From NCBI GenBank assembly GCA_965219935.1, contig CBDCOU010000003.1:1364001-1428000 (forward strand): DNA of 64,000 nt, in the 5' to 3' direction. Position 1 is the first letter of the stretch. Every line of letters starts with the position of its first letter. The stretch comes from Bin34 sp965219935 (lineage in GTDB: Bacteria; Chloroflexota; Anaerolineae; Caldilineales; Caldilineaceae). Position numbers and translations under genes: made by a program. The notes under the pieces are model-generated. The model worked only from the letters and a program-made list of their open reading frames with translations. It made no database searches and had not been told where the DNA came from. Below, piece by piece: positions 46,545 through 55,261 of the stretch.

Positions 46545-46761
46545 TCGGATGCTCTTTCCATGGCTTCGAGATGCAAGGTGGGGGGAGCGGAACCAGATGG
46601 TCGCGGGGCACTGCTGCCGCCTTATGGCGAGCTGCAACCGGCCGCCAGAAGACGGCTTGCGCAAAACGTGCCCCAACCACCGGCAGCGTGATTGGTCAAC
46701 GGCTTGCACGGGGAATCGAGGGGCCGGCGGGACAGTTCGGCACCGGTCGTGGACAAGCCAC

Positions 46762-46790
46762 TTCAGGTAGTTTCCCGAAGTTCATATAAT
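46762..46790 (+). promoter_or_regulatory. Promoter of the PhyH/ABC cluster
   Basis: A perfect TATAAT at 46785-46790 with a weak -35 TTCAGG at 46762-46767 (17-base spacer). The start of transcription would be near 46797, just before an inverted repeat, so the promoter may rely on or be blocked by a regulator. Confidence 0.45.
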
Positions 46791-46802
46791 TCCACTTCCG
46801 TA

Positions 46803-46821
46803 GTGCGAACCTCGTTCGCAC
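46803..46821. promoter_or_regulatory. Operator-like inverted repeat
   Basis: GTGCGAA-CCTCG-TTCGCAC, a perfect 7-5-7 dyad at about +6 to +24 of the predicted transcript and 25 bases before the start codon. The position fits a repressor site; an mRNA hairpin is possible too. Confidence 0.45.
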
Positions 46822-46845
46822 GCAGTTGGCTCCTGGAGGGCAGAC

Positions 46846-47637
46846 ATGGCGGAGTTCGCGTATCCCAACTTGGACGGCCTGGACAAGGCCTACGCCCGGG
46901 ATGGTTACGCTATCGTGCGGCAGGTCATCGACGAGAGCCTCGTGGCAGAGGCCAACCGTCATGTGGACTGGCTGATCGAACACAATCCGGATTTGCCGCC
47001 GGAGCGGCTTGGCTACTGGCTGACGCCCACCGATCCGTTTTGGATGCGCCTGGTCTCCGACCCGCGCCTCGTCGATGTGGCCGCCGCCGTGGTGGGCCCT
47101 GACGTGGCCCTCTTTGCCGCGGACTACATTGCCAAGCCTCCGAACACAGGTCAGCGCGTGGCTTGGCATCAGGATGCCAGCTACTGGCCGTTGGAACCCA
47201 TGCAGGTGGTTACACTGTGGGTTGCCTACACCGAATCCAACCGGGCCAACGGCTGCGTGCGGGTCATTCCGGGTACGCAGCACATGTCCCTGCAGCCGCG
47301 CAACCCCGACGAAACCGATTACCAAGGCGAGATGCTGAGGGGAATGGACCAGTCCCTGATTTCCGCAGACGACGCCGTCGATTTCATTCTGGAACCCGGC
47401 GATGTCTCCCTGCATCATCCCATGATCATCCACGGCTCCGAGGCCAACACGAGTTCCAGGTGGCGCAGGGGCGGCACCTACCAGTACATTCCAACCACCA
47501 CCAAGGTGACCAAGGAGGACTGGCCGGTCTTCCTGCTCAGGGGCACCGACACGGTGGGTAGAAATACCTACCGGGATTTGCCAAGGTACGTTCCCGGCCA
47601 ACACATGCCATTCAGAGGATGCGAGGCATGGCCATAA
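46846..47637 (+). CDS. Phytanoyl-CoA dioxygenase (PhyH)-family oxygenase, first paralogue
   Basis: A 263-residue Fe(II)/2-oxoglutarate-type oxygenase. The iron site is HQD in WHQDASYW and the distal His in MIIHGSEAN; an Arg follows for 2-oxoglutarate. GGAGGG stands 5 bases before the ATG. It is the first gene after the promoter and operator-like dyad. Family members hydroxylate small molecules such as lipids, ectoine or natural products; the substrate is unknown, but the neighbouring ABC permeases suggest an imported compound. Confidence 0.9.
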   Translation: MAEFAYPNLDGLDKAYARDGYAIVRQVIDESLVAEANRHVDWLIEHNPDLPPERLGYWLTPTDPFWMRLVSDPRLVDVAAAVVGPDVALFAADYIAKPPNTGQRVAWHQDASYWPLEPMQVVTLWVAYTESNRANGCVRVIPGTQHMSLQPRNPDETDYQGEMLRGMDQSLISADDAVDFILEPGDVSLHHPMIIHGSEANTSSRWRRGGTYQYIPTTTKVTKEDWPVFLLRGTDTVGRNTYRDLPRYVPGQHMPFRGCEAWP

Positions 47638-47686
47638 CCCGACTAGCACCACCGCACCGGTCTCCCATGGTGCGGCAACCAACGCC

Positions 47687-48646
47687 ATGACCGCGGCTGG
47701 CACCACCGCCGGCCAGGTGGTCGGCAAACTGCACAAACCGCGCTTGAGCCGCTTGGCCCGGCGCGAGGAGATAGTGGGCTATCTGATGGCAGCCCCTTGG
47801 CTGTTGGGCATTATCTGGTTGTATTTCAGCCCGTTTGGGACGGCCCTCTACCTGTCGCTGACGGACTACGACATTCTCACCTCCCCCAATTGGGTGGGGT
47901 TCGAGAACTTCAACACGATGTTGACGGACGATCCTCTCTTCTGGAAGTCCCTGAGCGTCACCACGATTTACTCGGTGGCATCCATACCCTTGCAGATTGT
48001 CCTTGGCCTTTTCCTTGCCATCCTGCTCAACACCAAGATCAGGGGCCTGGCTTGGTTCAGGACCCTCTACTACCTTCCGGCCGTCCTGTCCGGAGTGGCC
48101 GTTTCGTTCCTCTGGATTTGGGTGTTCTCCGCCGACTGGGGCGTGCTGAACTACCTGTTGTCCGTCGTCAACATCGAGGGCCCCAACTGGCTGACGAGCG
48201 AGGACTGGGCACTGTCCGCCCTGATTTTGATGAGCCTCTGGGGAGTGGGCGGCGGCCTGGTGATCTACCTTGCCGGACTGCAGGGCGTCCCGACCGAGCT
48301 GTACGAAGCGGCCGAAATCGACGGAGCCGGCCGCCTCCGCTCCTTCTACAACATCACCCTGCCGATGGTGTCCCCGGTCATCCTGTTCCAGCTCATCATG
48401 GGCATCATCAGAGCCCTGCAGGTGTTTACGGAGGGCTATGTCATGACCCAGGGCGGTCCCAACAACGCCACCCTGTTCTACATTCTGCACCTGTATCGCA
48501 ACGCGTTCCGGTTTCTCCACATGGGCTACGCCAGCGCCCTGGCTTGGGCGCTCTTTCTGTACATCCTGTTGTTGACCCTGGTGGTACTGCGTTCATCCAG
48601 TGTCTGGGTCTTCTACTCGGGCGAGATCAAGGGGCGCGCCAGATGA
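47687..48646 (+). CDS. Sugar-type ABC transporter permease (MalF/UgpA type)
   Basis: A 319-residue permease. It has a basic N-terminus, six predicted helices and the EAA loop PTELYEAAEIDGAGRLRSF. Its stop overlaps the next permease start by ATGA. The matching binding protein is probably the Tat lipoprotein encoded at 52.6-53.9 kb; no ATPase gene is in the cluster. Confidence 0.92.
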   Translation: MTAAGTTAGQVVGKLHKPRLSRLARREEIVGYLMAAPWLLGIIWLYFSPFGTALYLSLTDYDILTSPNWVGFENFNTMLTDDPLFWKSLSVTTIYSVASIPLQIVLGLFLAILLNTKIRGLAWFRTLYYLPAVLSGVAVSFLWIWVFSADWGVLNYLLSVVNIEGPNWLTSEDWALSALILMSLWGVGGGLVIYLAGLQGVPTELYEAAEIDGAGRLRSFYNITLPMVSPVILFQLIMGIIRALQVFTEGYVMTQGGPNNATLFYILHLYRNAFRFLHMGYASALAWALFLYILLLTLVVLRSSSVWVFYSGEIKGRAR

Positions 48647-49527
48647 CAACCCAGACTTCCGCTCTACAGCCCACCGCGCGCCGGCGTTCGATGGCTCCGA
48701 TCGTGGCCCGGCACGTGGAAAGGGCGCTCATCTACTTTCTGCTGTTGGCTGGGGCCGTGATCATCATGATTCCGCTCTGGTGGATGCTCTCGACCTCGAT
48801 CAAGCATCCCAAGGAAGTGTTTGCGTTCCCGCCGACCTTCCTCCCCGCGCAGATCATGTGGAGCAACTACACGGACCTCTTCGTCAAGGCACCGTTTCAT
48901 ATTTACATCTTCAACACGACTTACGTCGTGATCATGGACTTGGTGGGAACCGTGGCCACGGCCAGCATGGTCGGCTACGCCTTTGCCCGGCTGCGCTGGC
49001 GGGGCCGGGACATCTTTTTCGTGATCACCTTGGCCACGATGATGCTGCCGGCCACCGTGCTCCTGATTCCGCGCTACATCATCTTCCAACAAATTGGCTG
49101 GACGAACTCTTTCAAGCCCCTCTGGGTGCCGGCCTTCTTCGGCTATGCGTTCTTTATCTTTCTCATGCGCCAGTTCTACGCCACGATTCCGCACGAACTG
49201 GACGCCGCGGCGCGCATTGACGGCGCCAGCGAGTTCGGGGTCTGGTGGCGCATTCTCGCGCCTCTCACCAAACCGGCCCTGGCAGCCTGCGGCATCTTCA
49301 CCTTCAATGCCACCTGGAACGATGTCCTGGGCCCGTTGATCTACTTGACATCGGAGAGCAAAAGCACGTTGGCGTTGGGCCTGATGCAGTTTCGGGGACC
49401 CCACCGCACCGATTGGCACTACCTCATGTCCGCGTCGACCCTTGCCATGCTTCCGGTCGTCATCATCTTCTTCTTCGCCCAGAAGTACTTCATTCAGGGT
49501 ATTACCTTCACGGGGCTCAAGGGGTAG
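48643..49527 (+). CDS. Sugar-type ABC transporter permease (MalG/UgpE type)
   Basis: A 294-residue partner permease with six predicted helices, the EAA loop PHELDAAARIDGASEFGVWW and the C-terminal YFIQGITFTGLKG. The ATG overlaps the upstream stop (ATGA), so the two subunits are made together. Confidence 0.92.
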   Translation: MTTQTSALQPTARRRSMAPIVARHVERALIYFLLLAGAVIIMIPLWWMLSTSIKHPKEVFAFPPTFLPAQIMWSNYTDLFVKAPFHIYIFNTTYVVIMDLVGTVATASMVGYAFARLRWRGRDIFFVITLATMMLPATVLLIPRYIIFQQIGWTNSFKPLWVPAFFGYAFFIFLMRQFYATIPHELDAAARIDGASEFGVWWRILAPLTKPALAACGIFTFNATWNDVLGPLIYLTSESKSTLALGLMQFRGPHRTDWHYLMSASTLAMLPVVIIFFFAQKYFIQGITFTGLKG

Positions 49528-49741
49528 GCAATTCCTGCGTTCCTGACGGCGGATTCGGCGCTCCGGCCTTCGGAGCAGGAGCATATATGGGCATCCCTGA
49601 CGGTGGCACGCGTTGCAGGCCCGTTGGACATTCCGGCCCCGTGCCAAGCCGAATTGGGCCCCAACCAGGCTGCAAGCAGGCGCCTGTGGGCCGGCCCCGG
49701 CATCGTGAAGACCGGCTCCGGCTGGAGAAGGATTGCTGCCG

Positions 49742-50911
49742 ATGAATGTCACTGGCATTGACTGCCACATCCTCCTGGTCCCGGAATACAGCGTCGCAGC
49801 GAATTCCTCCGCCCAGGACAATCTGGTCGTCGAAGTCCACGCCGACAACGGCCTGACCGGCATCGGTGAGACGGACACCAACCCCTGGGTGGCCAAGGCC
49901 TGCATCGAGGCTCCCGGCACCCACGTCATGGGCCAAGGCCTGAAGGAAATGCTCCTGGGCCGCGATCCGGAGGATGTGGAGGCGATCTGGTGGGACCTCT
50001 ACAACGGCTCCAAGATGACCGGCCGCCGAGGAGCCCTGATTTGCGCGATGGGCGCCATCGACATGGCACTTTGGGATCTTCGGGCCAAGGCCCGGGAGGT
50101 TCCGGTCCATCGGCTCCTGGACGATCCCGCCAGGGATTTCATCACCCCGTATGCGTCCCTGTTGCCGGACGGCAACACGATCGCGGAGTATGGCGACTCG
50201 CTTCTGTACAAGCTGACAACCGCCCGCGACCTGGGGTACAGGGCCGCCAAGCTCGAGATCTGCATCAACGGCCCCTACAGCCACAACGGTTTGCAGGAGG
50301 ACGACGCCTTCGGCGTGGCCATGGTCGAGGCCTGCCGCAAGGCGGTGGGACCGGATTTCACCCTGATGGTGGACGTGGCCTATTCGTGGCCGGACCCGGA
50401 GACTGCGCTGCGCGTGATTCAACAGTTGGCACCCCTGGACATCTTCTTCCTGGAGACGCCCCTTGACATCGACGACCTGGAAGGTCACGCCTGGCTGCAG
50501 GAGCGATCGCCAATTCCGCTGGCCGCCGGCGAGTGGCAGAACACGCATTTCGAGTTCGAGGACCTGGCACTGCGCGGCAAACTCGATGTCCTCCAGCCGG
50601 ACATCGGCCGCGTGGGCGGCTTCACGCCGGCCCTGAAGGTGCGGGACCTGGCCGCCCGTACCAACCGGCTGATCGTCCCGCACTGCTGGAAAACCGGCAT
50701 CGGCATCGCCGCGAGCGCCCACTTTGCCGCCGTGTCGCCCATGTGCCCCTACATCGAGTTCCTGCCCGCCAACCTGTCCGAATCCGCGCTGCGGCGGGAA
50801 CTGACCCATGACGAGATCAAACTTGAGGACGGCGTCATTCCGCTGCCCCGGCAGCCGGGCCTGGGCGTGGAACTGAACCGGACCGCGCTGGAACGATACA
50901 AGGTTGGTTGA
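49742..50911 (+). CDS. Enolase-superfamily enzyme (mandelate racemase/muconate lactonizing type)
   Basis: A 389-residue enzyme that should abstract a proton next to a carboxylate, as acid-sugar dehydratases do. Metal ligands are Asp211 (VDVAYSW), Glu238 (FLETPL) and Glu264 (AAGEW). His314 (VPHCWKTG) with Asp288 (QPDIGR) form the His-Asp pair. The other base motif reads K170-L-E172, so the second lysine of the common KxK is replaced by Glu. The ATG at 49742 has AAGGA 10 bases upstream and is preferred to the TTG at 49733. Its position between oxygenase and permease genes supports catabolism of an imported carboxylate. Confidence 0.92.
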   Translation: MNVTGIDCHILLVPEYSVAANSSAQDNLVVEVHADNGLTGIGETDTNPWVAKACIEAPGTHVMGQGLKEMLLGRDPEDVEAIWWDLYNGSKMTGRRGALICAMGAIDMALWDLRAKAREVPVHRLLDDPARDFITPYASLLPDGNTIAEYGDSLLYKLTTARDLGYRAAKLEICINGPYSHNGLQEDDAFGVAMVEACRKAVGPDFTLMVDVAYSWPDPETALRVIQQLAPLDIFFLETPLDIDDLEGHAWLQERSPIPLAAGEWQNTHFEFEDLALRGKLDVLQPDIGRVGGFTPALKVRDLAARTNRLIVPHCWKTGIGIAASAHFAAVSPMCPYIEFLPANLSESALRRELTHDEIKLEDGVIPLPRQPGLGVELNRTALERYKVG

Positions 50912-50928
50912 ACCGGAGGCACGCGGAC

Positions 50929-51639
50929 ATGAAGACGGATGCCGAAAAGGCTTTCTTTCTCGAGCATGGATACCTGCACGTACCGGGAATCCTGGACCGG
51001 GAACAGGTCGAGTTCTACCGCACGGAATTCGACCGGGTGTGGGAGCAGGAGGCACCCAAGGTCAACCAGCACAAGCTGCTCAAGTACCAGTCGTTCATCG
51101 ACCTGATTGAGCATCCGCCCATCCTGGAGCGGCAGCAGGCGATCTTCCGCAACCAGACCCAGTTGCTGCAGTACGACCTGCTGCGACAGGACGCCGACAG
51201 TGACATGCCGGCCCGCAGCTGGCACCGGGACTTCATCTTCCCCGGCGACCGACCCCACTCCATCAACACGATCGTCTACCTGGATCCGATGACGCACGCG
51301 CGCGGTCCGACCTGTGTGGTCCCGGGCACCCACCGCGGCGAGGAGTACCCGCCCCTGGATCGCATACACACCTCCCTGCCCGGCGAGGTGGAGGTGCTGG
51401 CCGAGCCGGGGGACGCGGTGTTCATCAACGGCGCCATCTGGCATTCGGGCGGTGCCAACCGCACACAAGGCCTGAGACGCGGCATCTTTCTCTACTTCGG
51501 ATGGTGGTGGATGAAGCGCTACGAACACGAAACGGACCTGCCCTGGCAGGCCAAGGCCAAGGCTTCCGCACTGCGTCTGCAGTTGCTGGGGCTCAAGATG
51601 CCCGACCGCGACGTACACCAATACGATCCAACCCTATAG
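50929..51639 (+). CDS. PhyH-family oxygenase, second paralogue
   Basis: A 236-residue protein with the iron-binding HRD in SWHRDFIFP, a distal His in AIWHSGGANR and a following RRGIFLYF strand with the likely 2-oxoglutarate Arg. GGAGG lies 9 bases before the ATG. It starts 17 bases after the enolase-superfamily gene, so the two are probably co-translated. It is clearly diverged from the first and third paralogues, which suggests different substrates or successive steps. Confidence 0.9.
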   Translation: MKTDAEKAFFLEHGYLHVPGILDREQVEFYRTEFDRVWEQEAPKVNQHKLLKYQSFIDLIEHPPILERQQAIFRNQTQLLQYDLLRQDADSDMPARSWHRDFIFPGDRPHSINTIVYLDPMTHARGPTCVVPGTHRGEEYPPLDRIHTSLPGEVEVLAEPGDAVFINGAIWHSGGANRTQGLRRGIFLYFGWWWMKRYEHETDLPWQAKAKASALRLQLLGLKMPDRDVHQYDPTL

Positions 51640-51661
51640 TGCCGTTCGGCACAAGGTTCCC

Positions 51662-52447
51662 ATGACCAGACGCATACAGGTGGCCACACCCGATCCCCAC
51701 GACCTGGATGCCCAGGAGCAATGCTTCCGCGACCACAGCTGCGTGGTCATTCCGGATCTGCTGTCGCCCGACCTGGTCCGGGAGATGAACGAGGCCATGG
51801 ACCGCGACATGCGCGCCAACCCGTTCATGTGGTGGACATCCGGTGCCCGCGGCTACAACTGCAACCTCCTGCTAAGCGAACCGGTGTTCGAACACGCCAT
51901 CCGACCGCCCCAGCTGCTGGCCCTGCTGGAGCGCATCATGGACGGTCCGTTCTGTTTTGAGGAGTTGGCCGTGCGCCACCGCACAGGGGAAACCGCGGCC
52001 GTGCCCACCGACTGGCACCGCGACCGCAACTACTGGGACAAACACCCCTTGCGCCTTGACTACCCCCAGATCATCTATTACCTGACCGACGTGGATGAGA
52101 CCACCCACTGCTTCTCCATCAGCCCGGAACCGGCAGCCGGCGAGACGCTGCCGCCTCAGGAACACCTCGAGCGCGGAGGCATTCTCGACTTCCACGGCAA
52201 GGCCGGCAGCGGCATCCTGTTCAATGCCGCCACTCTCCACGGCGTGACCCTGCGCGAGACGAACAAGGTACGGCGCACCATCCAGGTCTACTACGGGCAC
52301 CCGGATCGCCCTCCCTTGAGCGACGTCACGCTGATGCCGCCCCGCCTCTGGCGGGACCACGATGACCCGGAAATCCGACGCTTCTACGGGAAGTTCAACC
52401 GATTTTCCCGGGTGGTGTTGAGTGGACTGAGCATTTTGGAGACGTAG
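51662..52447 (+). CDS. PhyH-family oxygenase, third paralogue
   Basis: A 261-residue protein with HRD in DWHRDRNYW, the distal His in ATLHGVTLRET and a downstream Arg (VRRTIQVYYG). It follows the second paralogue by 22 bases. All three paralogues in the cluster keep the full two-His-one-carboxylate site, so each should be active. Confidence 0.88.
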   Translation: MTRRIQVATPDPHDLDAQEQCFRDHSCVVIPDLLSPDLVREMNEAMDRDMRANPFMWWTSGARGYNCNLLLSEPVFEHAIRPPQLLALLERIMDGPFCFEELAVRHRTGETAAVPTDWHRDRNYWDKHPLRLDYPQIIYYLTDVDETTHCFSISPEPAAGETLPPQEHLERGGILDFHGKAGSGILFNAATLHGVTLRETNKVRRTIQVYYGHPDRPPLSDVTLMPPRLWRDHDDPEIRRFYGKFNRFSRVVLSGLSILET

Positions 52448-52566
52448 GGCGACAGAATCGTCTGTACCAAAGTAAAGCGGTTTTCCGGGTTTAGTACGCT
52501 TAGTCCTGTTGCGGCCCCACGGCATCGCAACCTCGCGTTCCATCATTCAGACAGGGAGCAAATCCG

Positions 52567-53940
52567 ATGACCATGTTGGAGAAACAAAGTCAACTGAGCC
52601 GACGCGCGTTTCTGCGCTTGGCGGCGGGAGCCTCCGCCACGGCCGCCCTGGTCGCCTGTGTTGCACCGACCGCGCCTGCGGGCGATGCCGGTGAAGCCGC
52701 CGACATGGATCCGATCGAGATTGGCTTCGCTTGGTGGACCGGCGGCGAACAGGCCAACGCGTTGTTTGAGGAAGCGGTGGATCGTTTTGAGGCCGCCTTC
52801 CCCAACATCCATGTGGTCCGCGACTCCGTACCCTACGGTGAATTTCACACCAAGATTCTCACTGGATATGCAGGCGGAGACGCGCCGGACTGCCACGGCG
52901 TCCCCTGGGGTACTGTCTGGTCCATGGCCCACAAGGGCGTGCTGCTGGACATGAACGGCCTGGTCGAAGGCGATCCGGATATCGACTGGGAAGGCATGTG
53001 GCCGGCTGTGACCGACGGGTGCTACTACCCGCCGGGCACCATCATCTCCCTGCCCCGCGAGTCGTTTGGTCTGCGCCTCTACTTCTACAACAAGACCATC
53101 TACGGGGAAGCAGGCATCGATACTCCGGACGTGGCGATGGATGCCGGCGACTGGAATGCCGGCGACTGGACTTGGGATACTTGGCGCGAACAGGCGGGCC
53201 AACTGACCCAGTTCGACGAGAACGGGCGACGGACCGTCATGGGCTCCAACCAGAGCGCCGACTACTGGAACCTGCACACGGTCATCCCGTCGTTCGGGCA
53301 TTCCATGTTCAACGAAGACGTGACCCACTTCAACCTGGATGCCGAAGCAGTGGTGGCCTGGCTGGAGATGCTGCCCGTGATGATCAACGAGGAACGATCG
53401 CTGGGCAAGCCCGATGAAACCGCCGATTTCGACTGGGCCTCCAACGGCAAGCAAGCCATCATCCGGTCCTCCACTTGGAGCATCCCCAACTACCGCTCAA
53501 GCTGGGAGGACATTGACTGGGACTTTGTGCCTCCTCCCAGAGGTTCCCACGGCCACTCGAACTTTGTCGGCAACGACTACCACTCGATCAACGGCACCGG
53601 GACCGCCAACGTGGACGCGGCTTGGGAGCTGCTGAAGTTCATCAATTCGCCAGGCGAAGATCTGTGGTGGGCTCAGAACTTCTTCGGAGCACCCTTCCGC
53701 AAGGAGAACGTTGAGCCTTGGGCCAACAGCCTGAACGAAATTCTGCCGCGCAATGGCTGGAAGTACATGCTGGACATGACCAACACGGCCACGCCGTGGA
53801 CCCCGGTCCCGTTCCAGGAAGAGCTGAACACCATCCACTCCAACGAAATTGGCCAAGCCATCCTGGGCGAACGGCCGGTTCAGGAAGTGGTTGACAGCAT
53901 TACGAGCAAGATCGATGCCATGATTGCGGACTTCGAATAA
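52567..53940 (+). CDS. Family 1 ABC substrate-binding lipoprotein (Tat-exported)
   Basis: A 457-residue binding protein with a twin-arginine signal (SRRAFLRLAAG), lipobox LVAC and a short Ala/Gly/Asp linker. The body shows EEAVDRFEAAFPNIHV, RLYFYNKTIYGEAG and WELLKFINSPG, as in sugar-binding proteins. GGGAG precedes the ATG by about 8 bases. It is the last gene of the catabolic cluster and ends at a strong terminator, and it most likely serves the permease pair at 47.7-49.5 kb. Confidence 0.92.
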   Translation: MTMLEKQSQLSRRAFLRLAAGASATAALVACVAPTAPAGDAGEAADMDPIEIGFAWWTGGEQANALFEEAVDRFEAAFPNIHVVRDSVPYGEFHTKILTGYAGGDAPDCHGVPWGTVWSMAHKGVLLDMNGLVEGDPDIDWEGMWPAVTDGCYYPPGTIISLPRESFGLRLYFYNKTIYGEAGIDTPDVAMDAGDWNAGDWTWDTWREQAGQLTQFDENGRRTVMGSNQSADYWNLHTVIPSFGHSMFNEDVTHFNLDAEAVVAWLEMLPVMINEERSLGKPDETADFDWASNGKQAIIRSSTWSIPNYRSSWEDIDWDFVPPPRGSHGHSNFVGNDYHSINGTGTANVDAAWELLKFINSPGEDLWWAQNFFGAPFRKENVEPWANSLNEILPRNGWKYMLDMTNTATPWTPVPFQEELNTIHSNEIGQAILGERPVQEVVDSITSKIDAMIADFE

Positions 53941-53962
53941 CCCGCATTCCTGCACCGATCCG

Positions 53963-54008
53963 GCCGGCGGTGCCTGGAGTGGGATGCTCCGGGCACCGCC
54001 GGCTTTTT
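53963..54008 (+). terminator. Intrinsic terminator of the catabolic cluster
   Basis: A 17-base stem (53963-53979 with 53987-54003, one G-T pair), a 7-base loop and five T after it. Confidence 0.9.
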
Positions 54009-54022
54009 GTTGTCTCCCGTCA

Positions 54023-54050
54023 AACGGCCCCGGACACATCCGGGGCCGTT
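54023..54050 (-). terminator. Hairpin downstream of rpoD
   Basis: A perfect 12-base stem (54023-54034 with 54039-54050) and a 4-base loop, 64 bases beyond the rpoD stop on the minus strand. The T-run is poor (TTTGAC), so termination may be partial. Confidence 0.5.
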
Positions 54051-54113
54051 CTGCACAGTTGAGCTGCAGGGGGCGGACAATCGAAGGCAGCGCGGTCCCC
54101 TTCCTTCCGAACT

Positions 54114-55220
54114 TCACATGATGTACTCGCGCAGGTGCCCGCCACAGTCTTCGGCGTAGATTTTCTGCAGGGCTTCCTTGACAATCTGGCGTACCCGCTC
54201 GCGCGTTATGTCAAACTCCTTGCCGAGGTCGTCCAACGTCAGCGGCTCCTGATCGTCCAGCCCGAATCGGTTGTTGATGATGCCCCTCTCTCGGGGATCA
54301 AGGTCGTTCAACACGTCGTTGACCTGTTCCTTCATGATTTCGATGTTGGCGGCTTCGGCCGGTTCCGGCGAATTCTCGTCCTCGACAATATCCAGCAACA
54401 ACGCATCCTCGCCGTGGTGCACCGGCGAATACAGGCTGACGGGAGCCGTGTCCAGGCTGAGCAGGTTTCTGACTTTGTCCACGGCCTCTTCGGCCACGGC
54501 CCGCACATCCTCGTCCTCCACCAGGTGACAGGCGTCGGTTGTCAACACCCAATCCGGGATCAATTCCTCAATTGATCGATCCAAATGGCCGGTTTCCAGA
54601 CACAGTTCCAGCAGCGAGGGATCGCGGCCCAGCAATCCTCGCAGATGCTTGCGCGTGCGCTCGATTTTCTTCAGCTTGTCAACGACGTGCACCGGCAGTC
54701 GAATCGTGCGCGCCTGATCCGCCAGGGCCCGGCTGATGGACTGCCGAATCCACCACGTGGCATAGGTGCTGAACTTGAAGCCGCGGGTGGGATCGAACTT
54801 TTCGACCGCCTTCATCAGGCCGACATTCCCCTCCTGAATCAGATCCAGAAAGCTAACGCCGTTGTTGCGCTGGCGGTTGGCTTGGCTGATAACCAGGCGC
54901 AGATTGCAGTTGGCCAGTCGTTCCTGGGCCACCTGGCCGTCCGCAATCACCTGGGCCAGCCTGCCGCGCTCTTCGGGATCCGTTTCGTAATCCAACCTGG
55001 CGCGGGCCTGGCCGGCATGAATCATTGCCGTTGCCAGCAACTTCTCCTCGTCCGCGGTTAGGAGCGGATGCCGGCCCACGTCGCGCATGTAGACCTGGAT
55101 GGGATCCAGCGATCCGGCCCAGTCCGCCGGTCCGGCATCCTTTAACGGTGCACCCACCTGCCTGATGGCAATGATGCCGTCATCCAGATTGGTTGAATAC
55201 CGAGTGTCGGTTACAGCCAT
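54114..55220 (-). CDS. rpoD: Primary RNA polymerase sigma factor (RpoD/SigA)
   Basis: A 368-residue sigma-70 factor that directs RNA polymerase to housekeeping promoters. Region 1.2 reads DPIQVYMRDVG (39-49). Region 2 reads NLRLVISQA, DLIQEGNVGLMKAVEKFD and FSTYATWWIRQSI (106-163). Region 3 follows, then region 4 with DPRERGIINNRFG and a helix-turn-helix ITRERVRQI near the end. The long region 1.1 and the non-conserved insert of proteobacterial RpoD are missing, as in many SigA proteins. AGGTG is 8 bases before the ATG at 55220, which decides the start over the longer frame. It lies 41 bases after dnaG in the classical order. Confidence 0.95.
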   Translation of the reverse strand: MAVTDTRYSTNLDDGIIAIRQVGAPLKDAGPADWAGSLDPIQVYMRDVGRHPLLTADEEKLLATAMIHAGQARARLDYETDPEERGRLAQVIADGQVAQERLANCNLRLVISQANRQRNNGVSFLDLIQEGNVGLMKAVEKFDPTRGFKFSTYATWWIRQSISRALADQARTIRLPVHVVDKLKKIERTRKHLRGLLGRDPSLLELCLETGHLDRSIEELIPDWVLTTDACHLVEDEDVRAVAEEAVDKVRNLLSLDTAPVSLYSPVHHGEDALLLDIVEDENSPEPAEAANIEIMKEQVNDVLNDLDPRERGIINNRFGLDDQEPLTLDDLGKEFDITRERVRQIVKEALQKIYAEDCGGHLREYIM

Positions 55221-55261
55221 GTTGTTCACCTGTGCTACGTCGCTTGGGTCGATGATGGTTG

